A DNA stretch of 64,000 nucleotides from Streptomyces sp. SirexAA-E (lineage in GTDB: Bacteria > Actinomycetota > Actinomycetes > Streptomycetales > Streptomycetaceae): contig NC_015953.1 of NCBI RefSeq assembly GCF_000177195.2, positions 5,084,001 through 5,148,000 on the forward strand. The letters run 5' to 3'. Shown here one piece after another: positions 24,943-32,454 of the stretch; within the stretch, counting starts at the first letter, position 1; each line of letters opens with the position of its first letter. The position numbers and the translations under genes are program-made. Under the pieces are notes generated by a model, which was not told the origin of the DNA, did no database searches, and was given only the letters and a program-made list of their open reading frames with translations.

Positions 24943-24957
24943 TGAACGATATGAACG
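24943..24957. promoter_or_regulatory. Direct repeat TGAACG-ATA-TGAACG upstream of the dicarboxylate symporter
   Basis: Two identical hexamers 9 bp apart (centre to centre) lie in the short region between the kinase gene and the symporter gene. CitB/DcuR-type regulators bind short direct repeats, so this is a candidate site for the adjacent response regulator. Confidence 0.4.
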
Positions 24958-24997
24958 CAAGGGTGACGCCCGTCACGCCGAGGTGGATAGTCGCCGG

Positions 24998-25031
24998 GAC
25001 CCCCAGGGACGGGGGACCCCCAGGGACGGGG
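24998..25031. repeat. Two tandem 17-bp repeats in the symporter leader
   Basis: The unit GACCCCCAGGGACGGGG occurs twice without a gap, 34 bp upstream of the symporter start. Each unit can fold on itself (CCCCC / GGGGG). It may be a slippage duplication or affect leader structure. Confidence 0.6.
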
Positions 25032-25064
25032 GGAGCGAACCGCAGAGAGCCGAGGAGGGCCCCC

Positions 25065-26435
25065 GTGGCAGAGCAAGCCGCACGACGGGACCGTACGCAC
25101 TATCTTTACCTGGCCGTGATCGCCGCCGTGGTGCTCGGCATCACCGTCGGCCTCGCCGCCCCCGACCTGGCCGTCGAGCTCAAGCCCATCGGTACCGGCT
25201 TCGTCAACCTCATCAAGATGATGATCTCCCCGATCATCTTCTGCACGATCGTGCTCGGCGTCGGCTCCGTACGCAAGGCCGCCAAGGTCGGCGCGGTCGG
25301 CGGGCTCGCCCTCGGCTACTTCCTGGTGATGTCGACGGTCGCCCTGGCGATCGGCCTGGTCGTCGGCAACCTGCTGGAGCCGGGCTCCACCCTCCACCTC
25401 ACCGAGGCGGCGCGGGCCGCCGGGGAGAAGCAGGCCGCGGGTGCCAGCGAGTCGACCGTCGACTTCCTGCTCGGCATCATCCCGACCACGATGGTCTCGG
25501 CGTTCACCGAGGGCGAGGTCCTCCAGACCCTCCTCATCGCCCTGCTCGCCGGCTTCGCCCTCCAGGCCCTCGGCTCGGCCGGCGAACCCGTCCTGCGCGG
25601 CATCGGCCACATCCAGCGCCTCGTCTTCCGCATCCTCGCCATGATCATGTGGGCGGCCCCGGTGGGCGCGTTCGGCGCGATGGCGGCGGTGGTCGGCGAG
25701 ACCGGGGTGGACGCGCTGAAGTCCCTCGCGATCATCATGATCGGCTTCTACGTCACCTGCGCGCTCTTCGTCTTCCTGGTCCTCGGCGCGATCCTGCGTC
25801 TGGTGGCCGGGGTCAACATCTGGCATCTGCTGAAGTACCTGGGCCGCGAGTTCCTGCTGATCCTCTCCACCTCCTCCTCGGAGTCGGCGCTGCCGCGTCT
25901 GATCGCGAAGATGGAGCACATGGGCGTCAGCAAGCCCGTCGTCGGCATCACCGTGCCGACCGGCTACTCCTTCAACCTCGACGGCACGGCGATCTACCTC
26001 ACGATGGCCTCGCTCTTCATCGCCAACGCCACGGGCGACCCGCTGAGCATCGGCGAGCAGATCTCGCTGCTGGTCTTCATGGTGATCGCGTCCAAGGGCG
26101 CGGCGGGCGTCACCGGCGCCGGACTCGCCACCCTGGCGGGCGGACTCCAGTCCCACCGCCCCGAGCTCGTCGACGGCGTCGGCCTGATCGTCGGCATCGA
26201 CCGCTTCATGAGCGAGGCCCGCGCCCTGACGAACTTCGCCGGCAACGCGGTCGCCACGGTGCTGGTCGGCACGTGGACCAAGGAGATCGACCGGGCCCGC
26301 GTCGACCAGGTCCTCTCCGGAGCGCTCCCGTTCGACGAGAAGACGATGACCGACGACACCCACGGCGGCGAGCCGCACGTCCCGGAGTCCAGGGACGGCG
26401 ACGTCGAGGAGAAGCCGACGCTCGCGAAGGCGTAG
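25065..26435 (+). CDS. dctA: Dicarboxylate/amino acid:cation symporter (DctA-like)
   Basis: A 456-residue inner-membrane symporter of the DAACS family, importing C4-dicarboxylates (or glutamate) with sodium or protons. It begins with a hydrophobic helix (YLYLAVIAAVVLGITVGLA). It contains the serine-rich re-entrant loop LSTSSSESALPRL, the signature GYSFNLDGTAIYLTMASLFIANA, and helix 8 with NFAGNAVATVLVG. The C-terminus is acidic. GTG 25065 has GAGGAGG 6 bp upstream. It is divergent from the CitA/DcuS-like sensor and regulator, which supports a dicarboxylate substrate. A strong hairpin terminator follows. Confidence 0.92.
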   Translation: MAEQAARRDRTHYLYLAVIAAVVLGITVGLAAPDLAVELKPIGTGFVNLIKMMISPIIFCTIVLGVGSVRKAAKVGAVGGLALGYFLVMSTVALAIGLVVGNLLEPGSTLHLTEAARAAGEKQAAGASESTVDFLLGIIPTTMVSAFTEGEVLQTLLIALLAGFALQALGSAGEPVLRGIGHIQRLVFRILAMIMWAAPVGAFGAMAAVVGETGVDALKSLAIIMIGFYVTCALFVFLVLGAILRLVAGVNIWHLLKYLGREFLLILSTSSSESALPRLIAKMEHMGVSKPVVGITVPTGYSFNLDGTAIYLTMASLFIANATGDPLSIGEQISLLVFMVIASKGAAGVTGAGLATLAGGLQSHRPELVDGVGLIVGIDRFMSEARALTNFAGNAVATVLVGTWTKEIDRARVDQVLSGALPFDEKTMTDDTHGGEPHVPESRDGDVEEKPTLAKA

Positions 26436-26448
26436 GACCGGCACGGCC

Positions 26449-26487
26449 GCGTGCGGCCGGTACGGGGCTCCCGTACCGGCCGCACGC
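26449..26487 (+). terminator. Terminator after dctA (copy A of a duplicated hairpin)
   Basis: A perfect stem (GTGCGGCCGGTACGGG / CCCGTACCGGCCGCAC) with a 3-nt loop starts 13 bp after the stop. The 35-bp core 26451-26485 recurs identically at 27281-27315. Confidence 0.85.
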
Positions 26488-26639
26488 GTGTGTCCGGGGC
26501 GGATCCGGCTCGCGGAGCGGGACTTCGCCGCTTTCGTTCACGAACCCGACGTACCGTTCCGCACAGCGGAGGTCGCGCCTCTGTGTCAGGCCGCGGGCCC
26601 ACCACAGCCGCCGCACGCCCGATCGAATCGAGGAGCAGC

Positions 26640-27275
26640 ATGCGCGGGAATCTGGCGGAGACCGCCCACGCCGTTCTGACGGCCGCACACGCGCCCGGGG
26701 CCGGTGCCCCGCCGCCGTACGCCCGCCTCGACGGCTCCACCGGCGTCGTCGCCGACATCTGCGTCCGGGGCGACCTCGGCTTCGTGCTGCTCCTGCACCG
26801 GCGCAAGGACGGGAAGCTCGCGGAGGAACTCTTCCATTGCGGGCGCACGGCCACCGGCGCCTGGGGAGCGGCCGAACATCTCTCGGGCGGTCTCCTGGGT
26901 GTCGAGGCGACCAGCCCCCGGGACGTCGAGGCCGCCTTGGCCGGCCGGCCGGTTGCGCTGTGGGGTGAGTCCGAGACGTTGCTGTTCACCGGGCGCCCCG
27001 GCGGGGACGAGGGTTACCAACTGCTGCGATTCCGAACGCTGTTGGTGTGTGAGGATGTCGGTCATCTCGATGTCCGGGACGTCTCGGCGCAAGCCGTTTC
27101 GGCGCCCGCACGTCTCCGTAAGCCGCTCGTCTCCCAGGTCGCTCTCCTGGCCGTGCTGCCCGAGGAGCGCGTCACCGTGCGTGCGGTGGCGCGTGGCGGG
27201 GCCGGAGCCCGGTTCCTGGGCGAGCCGTTCGAGCTGACCGGCACCGCCGCCGTGTCCGGGGGCCCGTGGGCGTAG
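26640..27275 (+). CDS. Hypothetical protein (211 aa)
   Basis: I do not recognise this protein. It has no signal peptide or membrane segment. Its composition is alanine/glycine-rich with beta-strand-like patches (DLGFVLLLHRRKDG, SETLLFTG, QLLRFRTLLVCEDVGH) and a C-terminal segment resembling a beta-sandwich (QVALLAVLPEERVTVRAVARGG). Start ATG 26640 has AGGAG 5 bp upstream. It sits between two identical 35-bp terminator hairpins and ends in GTAGGAC just like dctA, so it probably forms its own transcription unit. The bracketing suggests that the terminator was duplicated together with an insertion of this gene. Confidence 0.7.
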   Translation: MRGNLAETAHAVLTAAHAPGAGAPPPYARLDGSTGVVADICVRGDLGFVLLLHRRKDGKLAEELFHCGRTATGAWGAAEHLSGGLLGVEATSPRDVEAALAGRPVALWGESETLLFTGRPGGDEGYQLLRFRTLLVCEDVGHLDVRDVSAQAVSAPARLRKPLVSQVALLAVLPEERVTVRAVARGGAGARFLGEPFELTGTAAVSGGPWA

Positions 27276-27280
27276 GACGC

Positions 27281-27315
27281 GTGCGGCCGGTACGGGGCTC
27301 CCGTACCGGCCGCAC
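27281..27315. terminator. Terminator (copy B of duplicated hairpin), convergent
   Basis: The identical 35-bp hairpin to 26451-26485 lies between the hypothetical gene and the convergent GH16 gene, so it may stop transcription from both sides. Confidence 0.85.
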
Positions 27316-27329
27316 CCCTGTGCGCCGTA

Positions 27330-28805
27330 CTACCCGAACGGGATGCGGACGAAGGACTGGTTGCCCACGCCGACCGTGCCGGGGCCGTCGCCGATGGCGT
27401 TCCATATCTCGACCTTCACCGTGCCGCCCACGAGGTTGCCGTGGCTGCCGGTCGATGCCTTGAGTCCCTTGGCCTGCGTGTAGTGCTCGTAGCCGGGGAC
27501 GGGATCGGTGGCGAAGTACTGGTACGTCTCCGTGCGGTCCCAGGTCCCGTCCCCCGTACGGTCGTAACTCACCCTCACCTGCTGCCCGTTGGCGATCGTG
27601 GTGCCCGAGTCGGCGAACACGTCGAACTGGGTGGAGCCGCCGTCGTACGCCCGGGTGATGCCCGTCGCCGTGAACGTCTGCGGGGAGTGCGGGGTGCCGT
27701 CGTGGTTCCCGCCGCCCGCCGACGCGACCGTCACCGATGAGGCCGCGGACTGGGCCGCGCCGAGCGCGCCGCCGCTGCGCAGGACGAGGGTGGAGGAACC
27801 GGTCGGCGGGTCGGTCGGCGGGTCGGTGGTGCCGCTGCCGCCGCGGGTCCAGACGCCCACGTAGTCCACGAGCATGGGCCGTCCCGGCACGGTCTCGGCG
27901 GTCGGGGTCGAGCCGCCCAGCGCGTTGGGGAACGCCCCGCCGACCGCCAGGTTCAGCAGCAGGAAGTACCCGGCGTGGTTCGTCATGTCCGCCCAGGTCG
28001 CCGCACCGAGCCGGCTCTCGGTGACGCTGTGGAAGAGCTGGTCGTCGACGTACCAGCGCAGGGCGTTGGGCGTCACGGAGCGGTCCCACTCGAAGCGGTA
28101 GGTGTGGAAGGCGGACTGGCAGCTGGCGCCCGGGCAGGCGCGGCTGTTGCCGAGGCCGGTGGTCTCGTCGCAGGGGCCGCCCGGGTTCACCCCGCAGTGC
28201 AGCACGCCCCAGACGGAGTTGATGCCGTTGACGTTCTCCATGATGTCGAACTCGCCGATGCCCGGCCAGTTCCAGTAGTTCCCCCGGTACGGGGAGCCGA
28301 GCGCCCAGAACGCGGGCCAGTAGCCGAGGGCCGCGTTGCCCGTGACGTTCGGCATCTGGATGCGTCCCTCGATGCGCAGGGTGCCACCGGCCGGAGCCTT
28401 GAAGTCGGCGCGCCTGGTCTCGACGCGGCCGGAGGTCCAGTTGCCCGCACCGTCGCGGAGCGGGGTGATGCGCAGGTTGCCGTTGCCGTCGAGGCTCAGG
28501 TTGTCGGGGCTCGCGGTGTAGTTCTGGATCTCGCCGGTGCCCCAGTTGCCGGGGCCGCCGGGATAGCCGTGACCGGTGTCGATCTGCCAGTTCGCGGAGG
28601 ACGGCAGGGCGCCGTTCGCCCCGTCGAAGTCATCGCTCCAGGCAAGATTCCAGCCCGGTACGGCCGGGACGTCACCCCGGGCGGGCCCGGTCGTGGCGAC
28701 GGTGAAGGCACCCGCGAGGGCGATGGCCGCGGCGGTCAGGCCGGCCAAGACGGTCGTACGTCTGTGGCGGCGGGGGCGGGTACGGCTCGTGCGGATCGTG
28801 CTCAA
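27330..28805 (-). CDS. Secreted GH16 endo-beta-glucanase with C-terminal module
   Basis: A 491-residue extracellular enzyme. The twin-basic N-terminus and hydrophobic stretch (TVLAGLTAAAIALAGAFTVA) form a signal peptide to about residue 43. The GH16 catalytic domain spans about 50-325, with the catalytic motif E185-F-D187-I-M-E190 (nucleophile Glu185, acid/base Glu190), as in laminarinases (endo-1,3-beta-glucanases). A short Thr/Pro/Asp linker (TTDPPTDPPTGSS) leads to a C-terminal module of about 145 residues, probably carbohydrate-binding and possibly CBM56-like; I am not certain of the family. A strong promoter with a LacI-type operator lies upstream, pointing to sugar induction. Confidence 0.9.
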   Translation of the reverse strand: MSTIRTSRTRPRRHRRTTVLAGLTAAAIALAGAFTVATTGPARGDVPAVPGWNLAWSDDFDGANGALPSSANWQIDTGHGYPGGPGNWGTGEIQNYTASPDNLSLDGNGNLRITPLRDGAGNWTSGRVETRRADFKAPAGGTLRIEGRIQMPNVTGNAALGYWPAFWALGSPYRGNYWNWPGIGEFDIMENVNGINSVWGVLHCGVNPGGPCDETTGLGNSRACPGASCQSAFHTYRFEWDRSVTPNALRWYVDDQLFHSVTESRLGAATWADMTNHAGYFLLLNLAVGGAFPNALGGSTPTAETVPGRPMLVDYVGVWTRGGSGTTDPPTDPPTGSSTLVLRSGGALGAAQSAASSVTVASAGGGNHDGTPHSPQTFTATGITRAYDGGSTQFDVFADSGTTIANGQQVRVSYDRTGDGTWDRTETYQYFATDPVPGYEHYTQAKGLKASTGSHGNLVGGTVKVEIWNAIGDGPGTVGVGNQSFVRIPFG

Positions 28806-28841
28806 GGAACACCTCCGGTGGGGGACGGCGCCGAGAAGTCG

Positions 28842-28857
28842 CTGAGAGCGCTCTCAG
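28842..28857. promoter_or_regulatory. LacI-type operator CTGAGAGC-GCTCTCAG
   Basis: A perfect 16-bp palindrome with the central CG typical of LacI-family operators (compare CebR-type TGGGAGCGCTCCCA). It lies just downstream of the -10 box of the GH16 promoter, over the expected transcription start. Its repressor is not encoded in the window. Confidence 0.8.
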
Positions 28858-28860
28858 TGT

Positions 28861-28889
28861 TATGTAGAGGCGGGCGGGACAGCCGTCAA
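28861..28889 (-). promoter_or_regulatory. Promoter of GH16 gene
   Basis: On the minus strand, -35 TTGACG (28889-28884), a 17-bp spacer and -10 TACATA (28866-28861). This is close to the housekeeping consensus, with a LacI-type operator directly downstream. Confidence 0.7.
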
Positions 28890-28932
28890 TGCCCCGGGCG
28901 GCCTCACTTCCCGCACGCACGGTCTCCGCCCC

Positions 28933-28963
28933 TTGCCTTGACGTCGGCGTCAAGGATTACGGT
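28933..28963 (+). promoter_or_regulatory. MerR-type promoter-operator
   Basis: -35-like TTGCCT (28933-28938), a 19-bp spacer and -10-like TACGGT (28958-28963). The spacer region holds the dyad CCTTGACG-TCGG-CGTCAAGG (28936-28955). Long 19-bp spacers with a central dyad are the hallmark of promoters controlled by MerR proteins. The -10 ends 6 bp before the ATG, so the mRNA is probably leaderless. Confidence 0.7.
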
Positions 28964-28969
28964 CGCGGT

Positions 28970-29389
28970 ATGCGAATCGGGGAACTGGCCGAACGCGCCG
29001 GGACGACGACACGGACGCTGCGGTACTACGAATCACGGGGTTTGCTGCACGCGCGCCGCGCGGAGAACGGCTACCGCGCGTACGACGACAGCGACCTGAG
29101 GCTGATCCAGCAGATCCGGACCCTCCAGGACTTCGGGTTCGACCTGGAGGAGACCCGGCCCTTCGTCGACTGCCTGCGCGCAGGCCACCCGGCCGGCGAC
29201 ACCTGCCCCGCCTCGCTCGCCGTCTACCGGCGCAAGCTCGGCGAACTGGACACGCTGATCGCCCAGCTCCAGTCGGTCCGTACGGAGGTGGGCGCCCAGC
29301 TGGCCCGCGCCGAGCTGGAGGCGACGGCCGGGCTGCCGGGCGGCCCCGAACCACGATGTGCACTCGACTGGGAGGACGAGGACCGATGA
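28970..29389 (+). CDS. MerR family transcriptional regulator
   Basis: A 139-residue regulator. The N-terminal winged HTH (MRIGELAERAGTTTRTLRYYESRGLL) is followed by the dimerisation helix (residues about 78-120). Cysteines lie in FVDCLRAGH and GDTCPAS, a pair that could sense redox state or metal. It has no leader or ribosome binding site and appears to be translated from a leaderless mRNA driven by the promoter-operator just upstream, so it is likely autoregulated. Its stop overlaps the start of a thioredoxin gene (ATGA), suggesting that the regulator controls a redox function. Confidence 0.92.
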   Translation: MRIGELAERAGTTTRTLRYYESRGLLHARRAENGYRAYDDSDLRLIQQIRTLQDFGFDLEETRPFVDCLRAGHPAGDTCPASLAVYRRKLGELDTLIAQLQSVRTEVGAQLARAELEATAGLPGGPEPRCALDWEDEDR

Positions 29390-29736
29390 TCCACGCGGAA
29401 GGCGTAGCCGAGGTCACCGACGCCACATTCGACGAGGAGGTGCGGGGGGCGGGCCTCCCGGTCCTGGTGGAATTCACCGCCGACTGGTGCGGGCCCTGCC
29501 GTCAGCTCGCCCCGGTACTCGGCGCGATCGCCGCGGAGGAGGCCGACCGCGTCAAGGTGGTCCAGTTGGACGTGGACACCAACCCGGGCATCACGAGCCG
29601 CTACGCGGTGCTGTCGATGCCGACGCTGATGGTCTTCCAGGACGGCGAACCGGTGCGGTCGATGGTGGGAGCCCGCCCGAAGCGACGGCTGCTCCAGGAG
29701 CTGGAGGAGGTGCTGGGGGCCGCGGTCCGGTCGTGA
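29386..29736 (+). CDS. Thioredoxin
   Basis: A 116-residue single-domain thioredoxin with the canonical redox motif WCGPC (FTADWCGPCRQLAPVL), the conserved Asp-Val-Asp-x-Asn strand (LDVDTNPGI) and the cis-Pro segment VLSMPTLMVF. It acts as a cytoplasmic disulfide reductant, normally recycled by thioredoxin reductase (not in the window). ATG 29386 overlaps the MerR stop; GGAGGACGAGGA precedes it. Coupling to a MerR regulator with two cysteines suggests a small redox-responsive operon. Confidence 0.95.
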   Translation: MIHAEGVAEVTDATFDEEVRGAGLPVLVEFTADWCGPCRQLAPVLGAIAAEEADRVKVVQLDVDTNPGITSRYAVLSMPTLMVFQDGEPVRSMVGARPKRRLLQELEEVLGAAVRS

Positions 29737-29860
29737 CCGTGCCCGCTCGTCGGCGCTCACCTGGGGCGCCTCGGTGGGCGGGACGCCTTTGGCCCCAGGG
29801 TTCCCGCACCACGGCTCTGTCGCCGGCCGGACCGGCGGACGTCCAGGACCCGGGCCGGCC

Positions 29861-30403
29861 TCAGCGCCGCGCGTGGCGGACCTTCAGCCGTCCGTACCCC
29901 ATGGCCCCGGTGATACGGATCGTCGGACCGCCGGCGGGGGAGTGCCGCCGGGGCGTGTAGACCGAGTCCTTCCAGCCGGTGCGCAGACCCTCGATGTCGA
30001 CGACCGCGTCGTGAGGCACCGTGATCTTGGCCTTACCGGTGCCGAGGCGCAGCTCGATGTCCACCACGGGGTGCTCGAAAACGGCCCGGGACAGGTCGAG
30101 GCGCACCTTTCCGAACGCGGACTCGACCTTGAGCGTGCGCGGTACCCGCCATGCGCCGCGCCGCTGGATCCGTCCACCGGCGGCGGCGATCGTGGAGGTG
30201 GTGCCCGCCTTCTCCCCGGGAAGCGAGGCCAGGAGCGGCGCGAGCTCGTCGTGTGTCCTGGCCGCGAGCACCTGGTCGAGTCCCGTGCTCAACTCCTCGT
30301 GGGAGACGTGCCCTTCGGCATACGCCTCCTGGAGGCGCTGCACGGCCGTGTCGCGGTCGTCTTCGCCGAGCGGTGACGGCGGGTTCTCCGGCAGAGAGGT
30401 CAC
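29861..30403 (-). CDS. DUF1707 protein with LiaF-like C-terminal domain
   Basis: A 180-residue protein. The N-terminal DUF1707 (about 13-65; DRDTAVQRLQEAYAEGHVSHEELSTGLDQVLAARTHDEL) is followed by a beta-helix-like domain (about 85-178). That domain is similar to the C-terminal part of LiaF/DUF2154 proteins, with VESAFGKVRLDLS, VDIELRLGTGKAKITVP and repeated hydrophobic-polar strands. No transmembrane segment is seen, unlike many family members. The start is GTG 30403. Repeat element copy 3 ends only 9 bp upstream, so this gene's promoter must lie in or beyond the element. Confidence 0.8.
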   Translation of the reverse strand: MTSLPENPPSPLGEDDRDTAVQRLQEAYAEGHVSHEELSTGLDQVLAARTHDELAPLLASLPGEKAGTTSTIAAAGGRIQRRGAWRVPRTLKVESAFGKVRLDLSRAVFEHPVVDIELRLGTGKAKITVPHDAVVDIEGLRTGWKDSVYTPRRHSPAGGPTIRITGAMGYGRLKVRHARR

Positions 30404-30412
30404 GGACCCACT

Positions 30413-30524
30413 CTAGGGCTTGTTTCGAAAGTAGCGCCGTCCGCCCGGAGGGCGGGGCCGACAACGCAGCGAGCGTGCGTGCCAGGCGTCGCCGGACAGG
30501 CGGGACTTTCGAAACAAGCCCTAG
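30413..30524 (-). mobile_element. Small inverted-repeat element, copy 3 (short, reversed)
   Basis: A 112-bp internally deleted version with CTAG at both ends and nearly perfect terminal inverted repeats (AGGGCTTGTTTCGAAAGT at both ends). Its orientation is opposite to copies 1, 2 and 4. It lacks the central hairpin and the GCGATCGC region. It lies immediately upstream of the DUF1707 gene. Confidence 0.85.
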
Positions 30525-30645
30525 TGCGGTACGGCCGGCCGGGACCCGCCAACATCCTTCATCGGCAAGCGAATCGCCATGCGTCCTGACGGGGCGTCAC
30601 GTCGACTCCCGGACGTCTGAAGATCCTCCCTCCCCTCCGGCGGCG

Positions 30646-31401
30646 TCAGCTCGTCGCCTTCCTCACGGCCGGAGCCAGCGCGCGGTCGACCATCGCGGGG
30701 GTTCCCTGCAGGAGGACCGCCACCCGGCCACGGAGGACCGCGACCACCTTGGTGGCCGTGGTGCTACCGGGGACGTCGGCCTGCGACTTCGTCTCCAAGT
30801 AGCCGTAGGTCGGCCCCGTCATGCCCGCGACCTCGACCCGCTGCGCTCTGACGTCGTACTCGGCAGTCCCCTCGTCTCCGAAGGAGATGATCTGCGTGTA
30901 CCGGGGGCACGCGGTCAGCGTCGTGAACAGCGCCTGGGTGCGTGTCATGAGTGCGGCAGGCTCGTCGCTGTAGAGGCGTTGCACCAGGAGTTCCTTCCCA
31001 TGGCGGTAACCGGCGGCTGCCGTACGGGTGGTGCCCATGAGATCGACGACCGGGAGCCGCCCCTCGTACTGCGCGCGCTCCTCGCAGTCCGGGGTGCTGC
31101 CCTGCACGGAGAGGGAACCGGAGCCCTCGTCCAGATCGCTGCGTTCCACGCCGTTCCCCGCCTCGGCCCCCGACAGGAGACGGTGGCGAAGCTCCTCCGC
31201 CGTGAAGGGGGACGCCGTCGCGTCGAACCGTGGGGGCGCCGCACGCTCCTGCCCGTCATTCCCGTCGGCCGTGCACCCGACGAGCGACGCGAACAGGGCG
31301 AGGCCGACGAGCGCGCGGGCCGCGTCTCGCACACCAGGGCCGCGCGGCCGACCGGCTCCGTCCCTCGTCGCCGCTCGGCGCTCTTTGCCCTCGTGCATCA
31401 C
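30646..31401 (-). CDS. Lipoprotein of unknown function (251 aa)
   Basis: A lipoprotein signal with a long charged n-region (KERRAATRDGAGRPRG), a hydrophobic stretch (ALVGLALFASL) and lipobox LVGC at about residue 43. The mature protein has cysteines in STPDCEER and LTACPRY and ends without a recognised catalytic motif. A PknH-like or sensor-lipoprotein fold is possible but I cannot assign one. The neighbour on the same strand (31639-32181) is another small lipoprotein. The 237 bp between them hold no visible regulatory element. Confidence 0.75.
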   Translation of the reverse strand: MMHEGKERRAATRDGAGRPRGPGVRDAARALVGLALFASLVGCTADGNDGQERAAPPRFDATASPFTAEELRHRLLSGAEAGNGVERSDLDEGSGSLSVQGSTPDCEERAQYEGRLPVVDLMGTTRTAAAGYRHGKELLVQRLYSDEPAALMTRTQALFTTLTACPRYTQIISFGDEGTAEYDVRAQRVEVAGMTGPTYGYLETKSQADVPGSTTATKVVAVLRGRVAVLLQGTPAMVDRALAPAVRKATS

Positions 31402-31638
31402 GGTCCCCTTGTCCTCTGATCACCGCTCCGGGCCGGGCCCGGCTCAGCTGGACTTCTCCCCAACCCGGCCTTGGACGAAGCGGCTTCGAGGCTCGGAGCT
31501 CGGGTCGCGGGTCGCGGGAGCCGGTGGGCGGGCGTGGGCGTGTGGCTGTGTGCGGCCCCGGATCCGCGCCGCGAGGGGCGGGGCGCGCACAGTCCGACGG
31601 GACCGCCGGACCTGGCGGCACCCGCGTAGCAGGTCCCG

Positions 31639-32181
31639 TCAGTGACCCGTCAGCGGCAGGCAGGCCCCGTCGGCCGAGCGGCCGATGACCTCGGCGTCGG
31701 CGTGTCCCGAGCCGTCGACCGCCCCGTTCACGCACACGCGTCCCTCGCCGCCGCCCACCTTGACCATCCGCAGCGGTGCGAAGCCGGTCCCGACCACCTC
31801 GATCCGTTCCGGCGTCATGCCGATGGCCTCGGCGGCCGCCGCGCGGAGGGCGCCCTCGTCGGTCCCGGTGTCCGCCAGCTCCCCCAGGGCCGCGGCCAGT
31901 GCCTTCGCCCTGGGGGCGGCTTGCGCCTTCTGCTCGGCGGTGATCGGCATCGGCTCGCGGTACGCGTGGTTCTCCTTCAGCCGCGCGTTCCAGTCCTCGG
32001 TAATGCAGGGGGTCGGAGCCGGCCGGTCGTCCTCGGGGAGCGGACAGAATCCCTCGGCCTCCTTCGTGGGCCGCGCGCCGTCCGATCGGGGATCGGTCCC
32101 CGCGTCGCCGCACCCGGTCGCCGTCGCGGCGAGGAGGGCCAGCGGGAGGGCGACGGTGAGACGAAGACGCATCCGTGTCAT
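31639..32181 (-). CDS. Lipoprotein of unknown function (180 aa)
   Basis: Signal peptide MTRMRLRLTVALPLALLAATATG with lipobox ending at Cys24 (ATATGC), so it is lipid-anchored on the outer face of the membrane. The mature domain has paired cysteines (GFCPLP, TPCITED, GRVCVNG, GACLPL), probably forming two disulfides. It contains a conserved-looking helical segment (AALGELADTGTDEGALRAAAAEAIGM). No enzyme motif is seen. Its start lies 29 bp from a GAAGCCC heptanucleotide array, which therefore occupies its promoter region. Confidence 0.8.
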   Translation of the reverse strand: MTRMRLRLTVALPLALLAATATGCGDAGTDPRSDGARPTKEAEGFCPLPEDDRPAPTPCITEDWNARLKENHAYREPMPITAEQKAQAAPRAKALAAALGELADTGTDEGALRAAAAEAIGMTPERIEVVGTGFAPLRMVKVGGGEGRVCVNGAVDGSGHADAEVIGRSADGACLPLTGH

Positions 32182-32210
32182 GGTCCGATCATTTCACGGG
32201 GTCTCCTCCC

Positions 32211-32294
32211 GAAGCCCGAAGCCCGGAGCCCGAAGCCCGAAGCCCGAAGCCCGAAGCCCGAAGCCCGAGGCCCGAAGCCCGAAGCCCGAGGCCC
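32211..32294. repeat. Tandem array of 12 GAAGCCC heptamers
   Basis: Twelve uninterrupted 7-bp units, nine of them exact GAAGCCC, one GGAGCCC and two GAGGCCC. It lies between divergent genes (lipoprotein at 32181, VOC protein at 32455). Such short arrays are prone to slippage and could vary between strains. Confidence 0.95.
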
Positions 32295-32454
32295 GGAAAG
32301 CGGGTTCCGGGCACCAGGGTCCGGACCGCGAAGGCGGCCGCGGGCTCGGCCTCCCGAACAGGTCAGCTTCTGGCCTATTGCCCGCCTATCGTCAGAACCT
32401 GCCGAGAAAAAACGCGGCCAGGATCCGGTGTCCGTAGAGGCGAAGGAAGCGAAC

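Noticed and set aside
32211..32294. CRISPR-like array
   Set aside because: Units are 7 bp without spacers; it is a simple satellite.
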